Source of the DNA: Halioglobus sp.
GTDB lineage: Bacteria; Pseudomonadota; Gammaproteobacteria; Pseudomonadales; Halieaceae
Reading direction: 5' to 3'
Assembly: GCA_029287595.1 (NCBI GenBank)
Contig: JARFQU010000023.1
Span: 32,493-96,492 of the forward strand
DNA: 64,000 nucleotides
The translations under genes and the position numbers were made by a program. Under the pieces are notes generated by a model. The model did not search any database and was not told where the DNA came from. It saw nothing but the letters and a program-made list of their open reading frames with translations. This document shows, in pieces, positions 1 to 8,649 of the stretch (the stretch's first letter is position 1; each line of letters opens with the position of its first letter).

Positions 1-1142
1 TGGTCCAACCCCCAGCGGCTGATAACAACGCGTTGCTCAGCCGGATCCAGTCGATCGATTTCACCCAGCAGGAAGTGCTTCAGGGATTCCTGCTGGGCTT
101 CGCTCTCCGGCGTGGCGAAAGGTCCACCCGGGGTACTGTCCAGGAGGGTGTTGTTTTCATCATCATCGAAGCGCGGTGTATCCAGGGAAATGGCCCTGTT
201 GCGCAATTGCAGCAGTTCGTGTGTCTTCTTTGGGGAAAGCCCCAAATCCTGCCCCAGCCTGGCATCACCCGGGGCCCGTCCATCTTCAGTGAGAAGCTCC
301 GCACGGATGCCATAGAGTTTTCCCAGTTGTTCCTGGATGTGGCCGGGGTAACGTATCAGGGCACCTGTGTCCTGGGCGCACCGGCGAACCGATTGTGCTA
401 TCCAGTTGTAGGCATAGGTACTGAAGCGGTAGCCGCGTTCAAAGGAGAATTTCTCTGCCGCCCGTATAAGGCCCAGGGTTCCCTCTTGCACCAGATCGAG
501 GAATGATACGCCTTTGTCGCCGAACCCACCCGCGATCGAGAACACCAGGCGCATATTGTGCGAAACGAGCGTATCCCTGGCGCTGATGTAGCAATGGACG
601 TGCTTTGCCAGGCGTTGTCGGCCTATCGCGTCCAGGTCCTGGCGCAGTGGCCCGTCTACTTTCGACCACTGTGCTTGCCAGGCGAGCAGGGCGCCGGCAA
701 CGCCGCCTGGGCCCGCCTTCCCGGGTTGGGACAGCAGGCTCTCCGCAAGGCCCACGGCGAGGGTAGCGGGTAGCGCCAGATCTTCTACCAGTTGGGCATC
801 CGTAGCGTGAGTAGTGGACTGTGGTGTTGCCAGAGAGTCCAGAGCAGCGGCGCTCTTTTCTCCCTGCAGGTCAGCCAGCTCACGACGTAAGAGGAAATAG
901 TGTTCGCGATTGGCAAAGCGCCCTATCTCCGGCGGGCTCTCCGAGCAGGCCCGCGCCCAACGGGACAGGTAGGCACGACAGGTGGTGTCAGCCAGCATCG
1001 ACAGCTGTAATTGCCACACGGCTTCCCATTTTTCACGATCCAGGTGTTGCTCGCGTTCCGGGGTCAACAGTGGAAAGCGCTTCGCCTCTGAGAACAGCCT
1101 GTCCAGATCCTTGTCGTCCGTGTCCAGAAATAACTTGCTCAC
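1..1142 (-). CDS. Sigma-70 family RNA polymerase sigma factor (partial, C-terminus beyond left edge)
   Basis: Read leftward from a GTG at 1142, preceded by a good ribosome site (AGGGAGAG). About 380 codons are present and the frame is still open at the window edge. Residues from about 205 onward carry sigma region 2 signatures (HNMRLVFSIAGGFGDKG, FLDLVQEGTLGLIRAAEKF, RGYRFSTYAYNWIAQSVRR), followed by a region 3-like segment. The roughly 200 residues before this are not recognisable as RpoD or RpoS region 1. The core resembles group 2 sigma factors, but residues such as YNWIAQ where RpoS has WWIRQ mark it as divergent. It is divergent from the MerR-type gene, with about 160 bp between, so co-regulation is plausible. 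Region 4 is not visible, so promoter class cannot be judged. Confidence 0.85.
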   Translation of the reverse strand, partial: MSKLFLDTDDKDLDRLFSEAKRFPLLTPEREQHLDREKWEAVWQLQLSMLADTTCRAYLSRWARACSESPPEIGRFANREHYFLLRRELADLQGEKSAAALDSLATPQSTTHATDAQLVEDLALPATLAVGLAESLLSQPGKAGPGGVAGALLAWQAQWSKVDGPLRQDLDAIGRQRLAKHVHCYISARDTLVSHNMRLVFSIAGGFGDKGVSFLDLVQEGTLGLIRAAEKFSFERGYRFSTYAYNWIAQSVRRCAQDTGALIRYPGHIQEQLGKLYGIRAELLTEDGRAPGDARLGQDLGLSPKKTHELLQLRNRAISLDTPRFDDDENNTLLDSTPGGPFATPESEAQQESLKHFLLGEIDRLDPAEQRVVISRWGLD

Positions 1143-1303
1143 CTGTACTCTCCCTTTGCATTCAATAGGTTGTACGCGCTAATCAGCAGTCTCGGACAGC
1201 TTTTCAGAGGGTTTGTCCAAATACTCCCGGGTCAAAACCTGGTCAAGAAATCCATTCGCGCCCCGGTACCGTATCAATCCCAAGCAACTACAGAGGTTTC
1301 GTC

Positions 1304-2317
1304 ATGCAGCAAGCAATACTTGAACCCCGGCCCCTTTATGGCATCGGCACCGTCGCACGACTTACGGGCCTGAAACCCGACACCCTGCGGGTATGGGAGC
1401 GCCGTTACGGTCTCGGAGCCAGCCACAAATCCCAGACCGGGCGCCGGCAGTACACGCAGTCCGACCTGGAGCACCTGCAGCTGGTGGCAGCACTCGTGTC
1501 CTCCGGTTCCCGCATAGGAGAGATAGCCTCATCAGAGCGCAAGACTCTGGAAGTGCTGCTGCGGGGTCGTCCTGCCAAGGCCTCGAACGCGCAACCGCTG
1601 CCTGTCGCAAAGCCCCGGGCCATATTCATCGGGGAGGGTTTGTGCGATTGGCTGGACGAGCACCAGGGTTGCCTGGCCAATGTGGATGCGCACCTGGCGC
1701 GCTTTTCTCTGGCGGACTCAGAACAGGACATCTTCGAGAATATAGAGGGAATCGACTGCCTGGTGGTGCAATGTGTCACGCTGGCCAGCGCCCAGTTGGG
1801 CAAAATCCAGAAGCTGGTGGATAAATTGCAGCCGGGTAAGGTAATTGTCTGCTACCAGTTCTGCAACGAGCGCTGGCTCAAAGAGATAGAGACCTCGGAT
1901 ATACGGGCGGTCGAATTTCCCCCGGATCCAGCGTATCTGGCATTCGAGATCAATAATTGCGCAGCCGATGCCGAAGTCAGGCAGGGGCAGTTCAACCTGG
2001 GGGAGTTGGTCGAGTCCAAGCCGCGACAGTACTCCGAGCAGGAACTGTCTGCCGCGCGCAGGCTGCAGTCCACCCTGGACTGCGAGTGTCCCAAGCACAT
2101 TACCGACCTGGTCCGGGCCCTGGCAAACTTTGAAGAATATTCGGCCAGTTGCTCGGTGGAGAACTGGCGTGATGCTTCGATCCATGCGTGTATATACGCC
2201 TATACCGGGCAGGCTCGCTGGCTAATGGAAAGAGCGTTATCAGCGGTCCTGGAGGGCCGGACAGCAGATTTCTCTGTAGAACTGCAGAAGTTAAAGCAGG
2301 CGGAAGCCGCGGCATAG
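1304..2317 (+). CDS. MerR-family regulator with a degenerate sensor-like region
   Basis: A 337-residue protein with an N-terminal MerR winged helix at about residues 12-76 (GIGTVARLTGLKPDTLRVWERRYG, then the RRQYTQSDLEHL wing). Residues about 105-225 alternate beta and alpha segments as in a Rossmann-like domain, and the last 100 residues look helical. MlrA/CarH/LitR-type MerR proteins carry a cobalamin-binding module after the helix-turn-helix, but the DxHxxG cobalamin motif is absent here, so any ligand is unknown. The ATG at 1304 follows AGAGG with suitable spacing. It is divergent from a sigma factor gene and may control it; that is inference. MerR identity is firm, sensor function open. 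Confidence 0.8.
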   Translation: MQQAILEPRPLYGIGTVARLTGLKPDTLRVWERRYGLGASHKSQTGRRQYTQSDLEHLQLVAALVSSGSRIGEIASSERKTLEVLLRGRPAKASNAQPLPVAKPRAIFIGEGLCDWLDEHQGCLANVDAHLARFSLADSEQDIFENIEGIDCLVVQCVTLASAQLGKIQKLVDKLQPGKVIVCYQFCNERWLKEIETSDIRAVEFPPDPAYLAFEINNCAADAEVRQGQFNLGELVESKPRQYSEQELSAARRLQSTLDCECPKHITDLVRALANFEEYSASCSVENWRDASIHACIYAYTGQARWLMERALSAVLEGRTADFSVELQKLKQAEAAA

Positions 2318-2432
2318 ACTGGCGCGGCCCTTTGGCCACTGCTGGTAGCAGCCCACAGGTTACACTGGTAGCCAATAGGGATAGAATGTGGTGAGAGTTC
2401 CCAGCACGGGACGTTTTCCATAGGAGTCAGCT

Positions 2433-2600
2433 GTGTCCAGAACCGGACGTGCAGTGGGTATCGCGCTCACGGCAGCCATGTTTGCTTTCAGTACCTACAT
2501 GTACATGAACAGTGGCGACTGGGTGGCCGCTGTATTTGCCCTGGGGAGTCTGGCATACGGGCTCTTTTTCCTTCAGGCCAGCGGGGAATCCTCATCGTGA
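2433..2600 (+). CDS. Small two-segment membrane protein (55 aa)
   Basis: GTG at 2433 preceded by TAGGAG at 2421-2426. The 55-residue product has two hydrophobic stretches (about residues 7-24 and 33-50) joined by a short polar turn (MNSGDW), so it should be an inner-membrane hairpin. Its TGA (2598-2600) overlaps the GTG of the following lipoprotein gene, which indicates translational coupling and supports the ORF being real. No family recognised; function unknown. Confidence 0.6.
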   Translation: MSRTGRAVGIALTAAMFAFSTYMYMNSGDWVAAVFALGSLAYGLFFLQASGESSS

Positions 2601-3055
2601 ATCAAATGAGAAGGCATGCATGCTGCGTGATGGTGCTGCTTATGGTATCTGCCTGCGCAACGGTTATGCCGTCCCTGGATCCGCCCAAGGTGACGGTAGA
2701 CAGTGTCGAAAGTATTCCCGGGAACGGAGGCGCCCCGCGTTTCAGGATCAAATTGCGTGTCGCCAACCCCAACCAGCAGACCCTGGACATCGCAGGTATC
2801 AGCTATGGCATCGAGATATTAGATGAGGAGCTGATTAGCGGGGTGACTAACGATGTGCCTGAGATCGCAGGTTATACCGAAGAAGTGGTTACCCTGGAGG
2901 CCAGCTTGCAGGTTTTTCAGTTGGTGCGCTTGCTGACCAAGCTGGGGCGTACATCGACAGAGCCACTGCAATACAAGTTTAGCGCCAAGATCGACTTTAA
3001 CGGGCTGGTACCCACCCAGCGCATCGAGGAGACGGGCGAACTCGCCCTGAACTGA
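2597..3055 (+). CDS. LEA14-like (WHy domain) lipoprotein
   Basis: A 152-residue product whose GTG start overlaps the stop of the small membrane protein gene upstream. Residues 1-19 form a lipoprotein signal with lipobox VSAC, so the mature protein should start with a lipidated cysteine at residue 19. Residues about 30-150 resemble the LEA type 2 / WHy domain: a beta-rich fold with a central RVANPNQQTLDIAGISYGIE segment typical of the N-P-N strand motif. Such proteins are periplasmic or envelope-anchored and are linked to desiccation or stress tolerance in other organisms; no specific role can be read here. It ends four bases before the stop of the convergent transporter. Confidence 0.7.
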   Translation: MNQMRRHACCVMVLLMVSACATVMPSLDPPKVTVDSVESIPGNGGAPRFRIKLRVANPNQQTLDIAGISYGIEILDEELISGVTNDVPEIAGYTEEVVTLEASLQVFQLVRLLTKLGRTSTEPLQYKFSAKIDFNGLVPTQRIEETGELALN

Positions 3056-3058
3056 TCT

Positions 3059-4411
3059 TCAGCCCCACAAAGACTGGGCAAAAATAGCCAGGATAATGAC
3101 CGGGCAGACAAACCTTACATACCCTGGCCAGATCTTCCAGAACAGGCTGTGTTCCACCTCAGGGCTGCCTTTTCGCACCTCCTGCAATACCTTGTCACGG
3201 TGCCACACCCAGCCGGCATAAATGCAGAACATAAAGCCCAGCAGCGGTTGGCTATAGCGCGTGGTAAATGCGATGACTAAACCGAACAGTGTTTCGAAGT
3301 TCAGCAGGATGGTGGCGCTGGTAACGGCAATGGCCGCGCCTATGGTACAAACAGCCAATTTTCTGCCCAGGCCGTGCTCTTCGATGACATAGGCCACCGG
3401 CACCTCCAGCATGGAGATGGAAGAGGTCAGGGCGGCGATCGCCATGAGAAAGAAAAAAGTGAAGGACACCACAATCCCGGCCAATCCCATGGTCTTGAAC
3501 AGTTCGGGGAGCACGGTGAAAATAAGCGTATCTTCAGAAATCAGTGCGCCTGTTGCGGTATAGATCTCCACGCCGTTATGCAGGGCGACATACATTGCCG
3601 GCAGCACCAGGAAACCCGCCAGGACCGCGATAGAGATGTCCACCAGGGTAACCAGGCCGCCTACCACGGGCAGGTTTTCCTCGTCGCTGATATAAGATCC
3701 ATAGATCAGCATGGTGCCAACACCCAGGGAAAGCGAAAAAAATGCTGATCCCATTGCCGCGATAATCAGCTTGGGGCTCAGGGCGCGATCAAAATCAGGC
3801 AGCAGGTAAACCTTCAAGCCCTCCATCGCGCCGTCCAGTGTAAAGACATATAACACCAGCAGAACCAGTGTCACCAGCAGCAAGGGCATCAGGCGCGCTG
3901 ACCAGCGCTCTATGCCGTCGCGCACTCCGGCGGAGATGATAGCGACGGTCATCACCATGAAGGCGCACATGAACAGGATATTACGCGGCATACCAAAGGA
4001 CACCAGCCACTGGGCGAAATCCTGCATGCCGAACAGTTGCGCGAGTGATGACAGGCAAAAAGCTATCATCCAGCCGGCAACAATGGCGTAGAAACTGAGA
4101 ATCAGGCTGGCGACAATAAAACCGATAATACCGACGGTGGCACCGATGTTGCGTGAAATCGGAGCGGAGGAAACCATCCTGAGTGCATTTACAGCGTTTG
4201 CATGGGCGTGACGCCCGATAATCAACTCGGCCATTAAGGCCGGGTAGGCGAGAGTGAAAGCCAATACCAGGTAAACCAGCAGAAACGCTGCGCCACCGTT
4301 GCTGGCAGCCTGGGTCGGAAAGCCCCAGATATTGCCCAGCCCGACTGCGCTGCCCGCGGCGGCCATTACAAAGCCGAAACGCGAGCTGAATTCTCCTCTA
4401 CTGGATGCCAT
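3059..4411 (-). CDS. Sodium-dependent transporter, NSS/SNF family
   Basis: A 450-residue polytopic membrane protein with about 11-12 hydrophobic segments. The N-terminus has the neurotransmitter:sodium symporter signature (FVMAAAGSAVGLGNIWGFP), where unwound TM1 binds sodium and substrate. TM6-like (AMGSAFFSLSLGVGTMLIYGSY) and TM8-like segments are also present. Family members import amino acids or similar amines with sodium; the substrate here is not evident. Length is normal for bacterial NSS proteins. It lies convergent to the LEA14-like lipoprotein gene and about 70 bp downstream of the AsmA gene on the same strand. Confidence 0.88.
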   Translation of the reverse strand: MASSRGEFSSRFGFVMAAAGSAVGLGNIWGFPTQAASNGGAAFLLVYLVLAFTLAYPALMAELIIGRHAHANAVNALRMVSSAPISRNIGATVGIIGFIVASLILSFYAIVAGWMIAFCLSSLAQLFGMQDFAQWLVSFGMPRNILFMCAFMVMTVAIISAGVRDGIERWSARLMPLLLVTLVLLVLYVFTLDGAMEGLKVYLLPDFDRALSPKLIIAAMGSAFFSLSLGVGTMLIYGSYISDEENLPVVGGLVTLVDISIAVLAGFLVLPAMYVALHNGVEIYTATGALISEDTLIFTVLPELFKTMGLAGIVVSFTFFFLMAIAALTSSISMLEVPVAYVIEEHGLGRKLAVCTIGAAIAVTSATILLNFETLFGLVIAFTTRYSQPLLGFMFCIYAGWVWHRDKVLQEVRKGSPEVEHSLFWKIWPGYVRFVCPVIILAIFAQSLWG

Positions 4412-4480
4412 GAGGCCCCCTTGTTATTTCATTGTTATTCCCGGCTGAGTTTATCATGAACCCGAGGCATCACAGCCACC

Positions 4481-7400
4481 TTAATTGGCGAGAGTGGCCT
4501 GGCACGGTTGTATACCTTTATCAGATGCCTGGCCGCCCTGGCCGAACAGTCGCATGGCGATCTTTGGAATCAACAGCAACGCCTGGGCGGAAGCATCCGC
4601 CGCTGCGCTAATAGGGGAAATGGTCGGCCGCGGGTTGCTCATGTCACCCCTTAGCCTGACTTCAGACGGAATCTGGAACGATCTGGAACGGGAAAGCGGT
4701 ACGATGGTGAGATCCATCTTCTGCCTCGGTAAATCAAATACACCCTTGCCGGTGGCCAGCATTCGCGCGGTCTCTATGTAGATGCTGTCGGTGGTGGCAA
4801 CTCCGTCCTCCAGTTGAAACCTGGCCATGGTGCAATCCAGGTGGGTTGATTTTTCCAGTGCCGCCCCGGAATAGATCCACGCCAGAAGATCGGTTGCAAG
4901 AACATCGTATGCCGCACCCCGGATTACCGTGTTTTCCAGTGCGACAGCCACGCTACCGTCGAGACTTGCCAGCAGTGCTGCCGTATCCCGGCCTGTAGCA
5001 GATATGCCACCTCGGGCAGTCATTGTCCCTGTGATATCACTGGGAGCGCCCATGTCCCTGGACAGGGTAAACAGGGGTATTGCCAACACTTCGCCCGCCA
5101 GGCTGACGAAAGGCGGTGACGCGTTCAGATCGATAATACCGCGGATTTCCGCCAGCGCATCGTCGTAGACGATGCTGAACTGGCGCAATGTGTAGCGCCT
5201 GTCACTGCCGGTGACATGCATATTGAGGCTGTCGATATTGGTGTTTTCCCCGGTAACGCCATCGATCTGCACCTGAACATCAACAGGATACTCAGGCGCC
5301 TGCTCCAGCAGTTTTTCGAGCAGGGTTTTCGGTTCGCTGTCGATGAGTTCGGCTGGCGCGTAGTCCTCGCCGGACTGTGCTTGCAAGCCGAGATCTGCCA
5401 GATACAGTTGGGGTGTATTGATCTGCGCCTCGACCCCGGTAACCCTGCTGTCCCGATACCCTACGGTAAACTCTGCGGACAGGTCAGTCTTGCCCGTCAG
5501 CGTACGCAAGGACAGATCGATATCCTGCGGCGTGGTTTCTATTGCTAACGTAGCATCAGTTGCGGCAATGCGCAGTCCTGTCAGTGCTTCAAGCAGGTCC
5601 TGGTCCCGTATCGAGATATGTGCGTCCAGGTCCGCGGTGGTAAGCCCGGTGAGATCGTCTATATTGCCATCGCCTGAAGCTTCTATTGGTCCCCCGGGTG
5701 GTGTGGTGTGGAATTTTAGCCCACGCACCTGCCACTGCTCTTTTTCATCGGCGATGGTAAAGCTGGCGTTTAGATAGCCCAGGGTTCTGGGAAACTGGAA
5801 GTCGGACATCAGGGCCGTCAGTGAGTGCCGAATGTCTACGCCCTCCAGCGTATTTTTCAGGCGCACCCCACTGCCGTTGGCGATATCTCGCACACTACCC
5901 CGGGACTGTAGATGAAAGTCATCGCCATCGATAGCCAGGGCGATATCGCTGAGCCCGGCCAGGTTTCCCTGCTGCCGCAGGCTGGCCACCATATGCACTG
6001 CGCCCAGTACCGGGATTTCCCGCTCTACATATTGCGAGAGGACGCTGGTATCGCTAAGGGTGATATCCACGTGAGCAGACGCAGCCTGTAGCGTACGCTC
6101 TTCAGTGCCCGGCGTATATTGTGCCCTGATATCTGAGATGCTAGCGGTCATGTCAGGAGTGTTCGCCGTTATTTCGCCGCTGGTAACCTGAATGTCGCTG
6201 CCGCTGCCGCGCAGGGCGAGGCGGGCACTGATTTCATGGTGAGGTGGAATCGCTAATTTCTCTATGGGCGGAAGATGCTGGCTGTCCGGCGTAAAGGCAC
6301 TGACATTGAGATCCAGACCTTTTATGGAATTCAATCCTACCGAGGCCGTATTGGCGATTTCACTGATAGCACCTTCAACCCGCAGCGAAAGCGCGTTTTT
6401 GCTACCCATTTCCAGGAGTATATTACTCAAACTGATAGTCTCAGTGCTGCCGCGTGTAATCCAGCTCGCTCGCCAGGGACCCGGATCATATGGGATTTGC
6501 CCCAGCCAGGGCGCCATTACCTCCAGGGATGGCCCGTGCGCATCAACCCGAATTTCGTTGTCCGAAGCCACTGCGGAGCCTTCGTGAAGAGATTCCAGCT
6601 TGCCACTGATATTCACACCGAGACCCTGTTCGCTTTGCGTAATGAGGATGAAATCTTCAATCCTCGGATCTTCAAGTGAACCCGATAAATTGACACTCGC
6701 CTGGGCACGTCCCAGCTCGGCAATATCCATGTCCAGCCAGTTCACCAGGTATTTGAGGGAGTCCATCTCGCCGGCCGCGATCAGTTCGATCTGATTTTCC
6801 CCCGAGAGTGTGTAGTGCAGTTCGCCGGCAGCCTCGAAACCGTAGGAGGGCATATTGTCCAGGGTCATGCTGGCGTCGGATAGGGTAAAGCCTTTGCTAT
6901 CGCCGTGCAGGCGCGCCGCAATTTGCAGGGAGCCCTGTAAAACAATGTCACTGTTGACACCTTTGAGGAATTCGCTGATATCGCGATAGCTGGCCAGTGC
7001 CGAAAAATCATAGGTAAATGCCGTTGCTCCACCGGAAACAACGCCTTCAAGTGTCACTTTGCTGTCGCTCGCAACGGCGTGAAAACTGGATCTTAACTCC
7101 AGCCTTTCGATCCGCTCCTCGCTGGAAAACGCCAATATATCCAGTGTGGCCTGCAGTGGCTCGCCGTCGTAGTCCGCCAAAGCACTGGCCTGGAAGTGCT
7201 CCTCTTCAAGACGGGCCCCCATGACGTCCTTAAGCGGGAAAATCCAGGTGTTTTCAGCGGCAGTGATCAGGTGTACCTGGCCGATGGCTAATTTCTCAGG
7301 CAGCCAGTCGGCCAACTGCAACCATGTTTGGGGCTCGGGGTTACTGGTTTCATTATTTTCAGATACATAGATCGACAACTGGGTAGCGCTCAGTGATGTA

Positions 7401-7690
7401 TTACGTAAGCGTCCCGATACAATGTCGTGGAGTGTTGTTGCTACGTCCAGGCCGATGACGCTGAACAGCGGCGGCCCCTGCGTATCCTTGGGGATGAGGT
7501 GCAGTTCATCTGCCCTCATCTCACCGCCGTACAGGTTGATGACAGGGTTTTTCAGTTCCAGGCGCAGTTCGGTAAATGTCGCCACTGCCCACTGGGTGAG
7601 GCCCAGCACCGCAGCTGGCGAGCGCAGAGCAAAGGCGCCAATTACCAGCAGCAGTGGCAGCGCGGCTAAGCTGATATAGAGTCTTCGCAT
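4481..7690 (-). CDS. AsmA-family envelope protein
   Basis: A long (1069-residue) protein with one N-terminal transmembrane segment (YISLAALPLLLVIGAFAL) followed by a repetitive beta-rich periplasmic region. The C-terminal part (about 850-1020) has the AsmA-like signature with GTMTARGGISATGRD and LVDGSVAVALENTVIRGAAYD-type strands, ending in DLTIVPLSRSRSFQIP. AsmA/TamB-like proteins are thought to form lipid-conducting bridges between inner and outer membranes; that is family knowledge. I chose the ATG at 7690, right before the membrane segment. The frame extends to a GTG at 7765 without a visible ribosome site, adding a Cys- and Arg-containing stretch unlike a signal. Confidence 0.8.
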   Translation of the reverse strand: MRRLYISLAALPLLLVIGAFALRSPAAVLGLTQWAVATFTELRLELKNPVINLYGGEMRADELHLIPKDTQGPPLFSVIGLDVATTLHDIVSGRLRNTSLSATQLSIYVSENNETSNPEPQTWLQLADWLPEKLAIGQVHLITAAENTWIFPLKDVMGARLEEEHFQASALADYDGEPLQATLDILAFSSEERIERLELRSSFHAVASDSKVTLEGVVSGGATAFTYDFSALASYRDISEFLKGVNSDIVLQGSLQIAARLHGDSKGFTLSDASMTLDNMPSYGFEAAGELHYTLSGENQIELIAAGEMDSLKYLVNWLDMDIAELGRAQASVNLSGSLEDPRIEDFILITQSEQGLGVNISGKLESLHEGSAVASDNEIRVDAHGPSLEVMAPWLGQIPYDPGPWRASWITRGSTETISLSNILLEMGSKNALSLRVEGAISEIANTASVGLNSIKGLDLNVSAFTPDSQHLPPIEKLAIPPHHEISARLALRGSGSDIQVTSGEITANTPDMTASISDIRAQYTPGTEERTLQAASAHVDITLSDTSVLSQYVEREIPVLGAVHMVASLRQQGNLAGLSDIALAIDGDDFHLQSRGSVRDIANGSGVRLKNTLEGVDIRHSLTALMSDFQFPRTLGYLNASFTIADEKEQWQVRGLKFHTTPPGGPIEASGDGNIDDLTGLTTADLDAHISIRDQDLLEALTGLRIAATDATLAIETTPQDIDLSLRTLTGKTDLSAEFTVGYRDSRVTGVEAQINTPQLYLADLGLQAQSGEDYAPAELIDSEPKTLLEKLLEQAPEYPVDVQVQIDGVTGENTNIDSLNMHVTGSDRRYTLRQFSIVYDDALAEIRGIIDLNASPPFVSLAGEVLAIPLFTLSRDMGAPSDITGTMTARGGISATGRDTAALLASLDGSVAVALENTVIRGAAYDVLATDLLAWIYSGAALEKSTHLDCTMARFQLEDGVATTDSIYIETARMLATGKGVFDLPRQKMDLTIVPLSRSRSFQIPSEVRLRGDMSNPRPTISPISAAADASAQALLLIPKIAMRLFGQGGQASDKGIQPCQATLAN

Positions 7691-7759
7691 CTGGTGTATG
7701 CAGGGCCTTGTGATGCTGCGATTGTAGCATGTCAATTTAGCCGCAGGTCTTTGCGGATG

Positions 7760-7787
7760 TTTCACGCAAAAGAAATTATGGTATGAT
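7760..7787 (+). promoter_or_regulatory. Sigma-70 promoter of tRNA-Leu(UAA)
   Basis: A TTTCAC -35 (7760-7765), 16-bp spacer and TATGAT -10 (7782-7787) with an upstream TGG that could act as extended -10. A GC-rich discriminator (GCCGCC) follows, as expected for stringently controlled stable RNA promoters. The tRNA starts about 40 bp downstream. Confidence 0.55.
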
Positions 7788-7828
7788 TCTGCCGCCTCGT
7801 ATCAGGGGCCTTCAGAAATTTCCATCCT

Positions 7829-7915
7829 GCCCGGGTGGTGAAATTGGTAGACACAGGAGACTTAAAATCTCCCGGCCTAACGGCTGTACCGGTTCGATTC
7901 CGGTCCCGGGCACCA
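7829..7915 (+). tRNA. tRNA-Leu (anticodon UAA)
   Basis: An 87-nt tRNA with encoded CCA. The acceptor stem pairs GCCCGGG (7829) with CCCGGGC before the discriminator and CCA. The anticodon loop reads ACTTAAAAT with anticodon TAA. A long variable arm and a T-loop GGTTCGATTCC are present, as in class II tRNA-Leu. Confidence 0.95.
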
Positions 7916-8107
7916 AAAATTCAGTGCTGAAAATAATCTTATAACCAGGGTTTGCTCAAAATGATTAGCCTGGGCAATCCGGGCTAACTATTCTGGCGCA
8001 CATTTACTCATAAGCTGGGGCAGACCAGCTATTGAAGCAGCGCCCCTGGGGAAATCCCCTGGCAGCTCCGCTGGCGTCCTTGCTATACCGCGCAATTTAA
8101 AGTAGGG

Positions 8108-8131
8108 TATCAAACAGTTGGATATCAAACA
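8108..8131 (+). promoter_or_regulatory. Direct repeat TATCAAACA, candidate MarR operator
   Basis: TATCAAACA occurs at 8108-8116 and again at 8123-8131. The second copy sits in TTGGATATCAAA, close to the TTGATATCAA-type palindromes that MarR proteins often bind. It lies 27 bp before the MarR start codon, which suits autoregulation. No binding evidence exists. Confidence 0.3.
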
Positions 8132-8157
8132 TATATGGCCATAAGGGAACGCTGCAA

Positions 8158-8649
8158 ATGACCCGGGAAAACCCACAACTGGGCAATCTGGACAAAATGT
8201 TGGGGGTAGAGCTGCGTATTGCACAAATTCTCGCTGATAGGCTTTTTACCTCTTCGCAGCAACTGCGTATGGCCCCCGGTCACTACACGGTGCTGTCTCT
8301 TATCAAGCTGAATCCGGCCATCAACCAAAGCAAACTGGCGCATTGCATGTACCTGGACCGGTCGAGCATGGTGCCCATCCTCGACCAACTGGAAAAGAAA
8401 GGCTGGATTGAGCGGAAACGCCCACCCAATGACCGACGTTCACATGCGCTGTACCTGACCAGCGCTGGACGCGCCGCGTTAAAGCATGCCGATCGGGAGG
8501 TTCATAAGCTGGAAGATTCCATCGCAGCCAAAATGGGCCACGATGACTGCGCTAGCTTACTCGCCCTGATCAAGAAATTTCAAACTGCACTACTGGCAAT
8601 ACAGATTGCTGATACTAATAAAGAGACCGCTAATGACAACAAACACTGA
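8158..8649 (+). CDS. MarR-family transcriptional regulator
   Basis: A 163-residue MarR protein. A winged helix-turn-helix spans about residues 45-110 (ALNQSKLAHCMYLDRSSMVPILDQLEKKGWIERK-like recognition region, then RPPNDRRSHALYLT, the typical MarR wing with DxR). Flanking helices would form the dimer interface. The ATG at 8158 follows AAGGGA. The 3' end overlaps the next gene by 17 bp, so the two are translated from one message. MarR regulators usually repress adjacent operons and respond to small, often aromatic ligands, so an indole- or anthranilate-like effector is plausible given the neighbours, but that is inference. Confidence 0.88.
   Translation: MTRENPQLGNLDKMLGVELRIAQILADRLFTSSQQLRMAPGHYTVLSLIKLNPAINQSKLAHCMYLDRSSMVPILDQLEKKGWIERKRPPNDRRSHALYLTSAGRAALKHADREVHKLEDSIAAKMGHDDCASLLALIKKFQTALLAIQIADTNKETANDNKH

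Noticed and set aside
33..1168. Rightward ORFs up to 157 codons at the left edge
   Set aside because: They lie opposite the leftward sigma factor frame, which has clear region 2 motifs, a ribosome site and runs off the edge.
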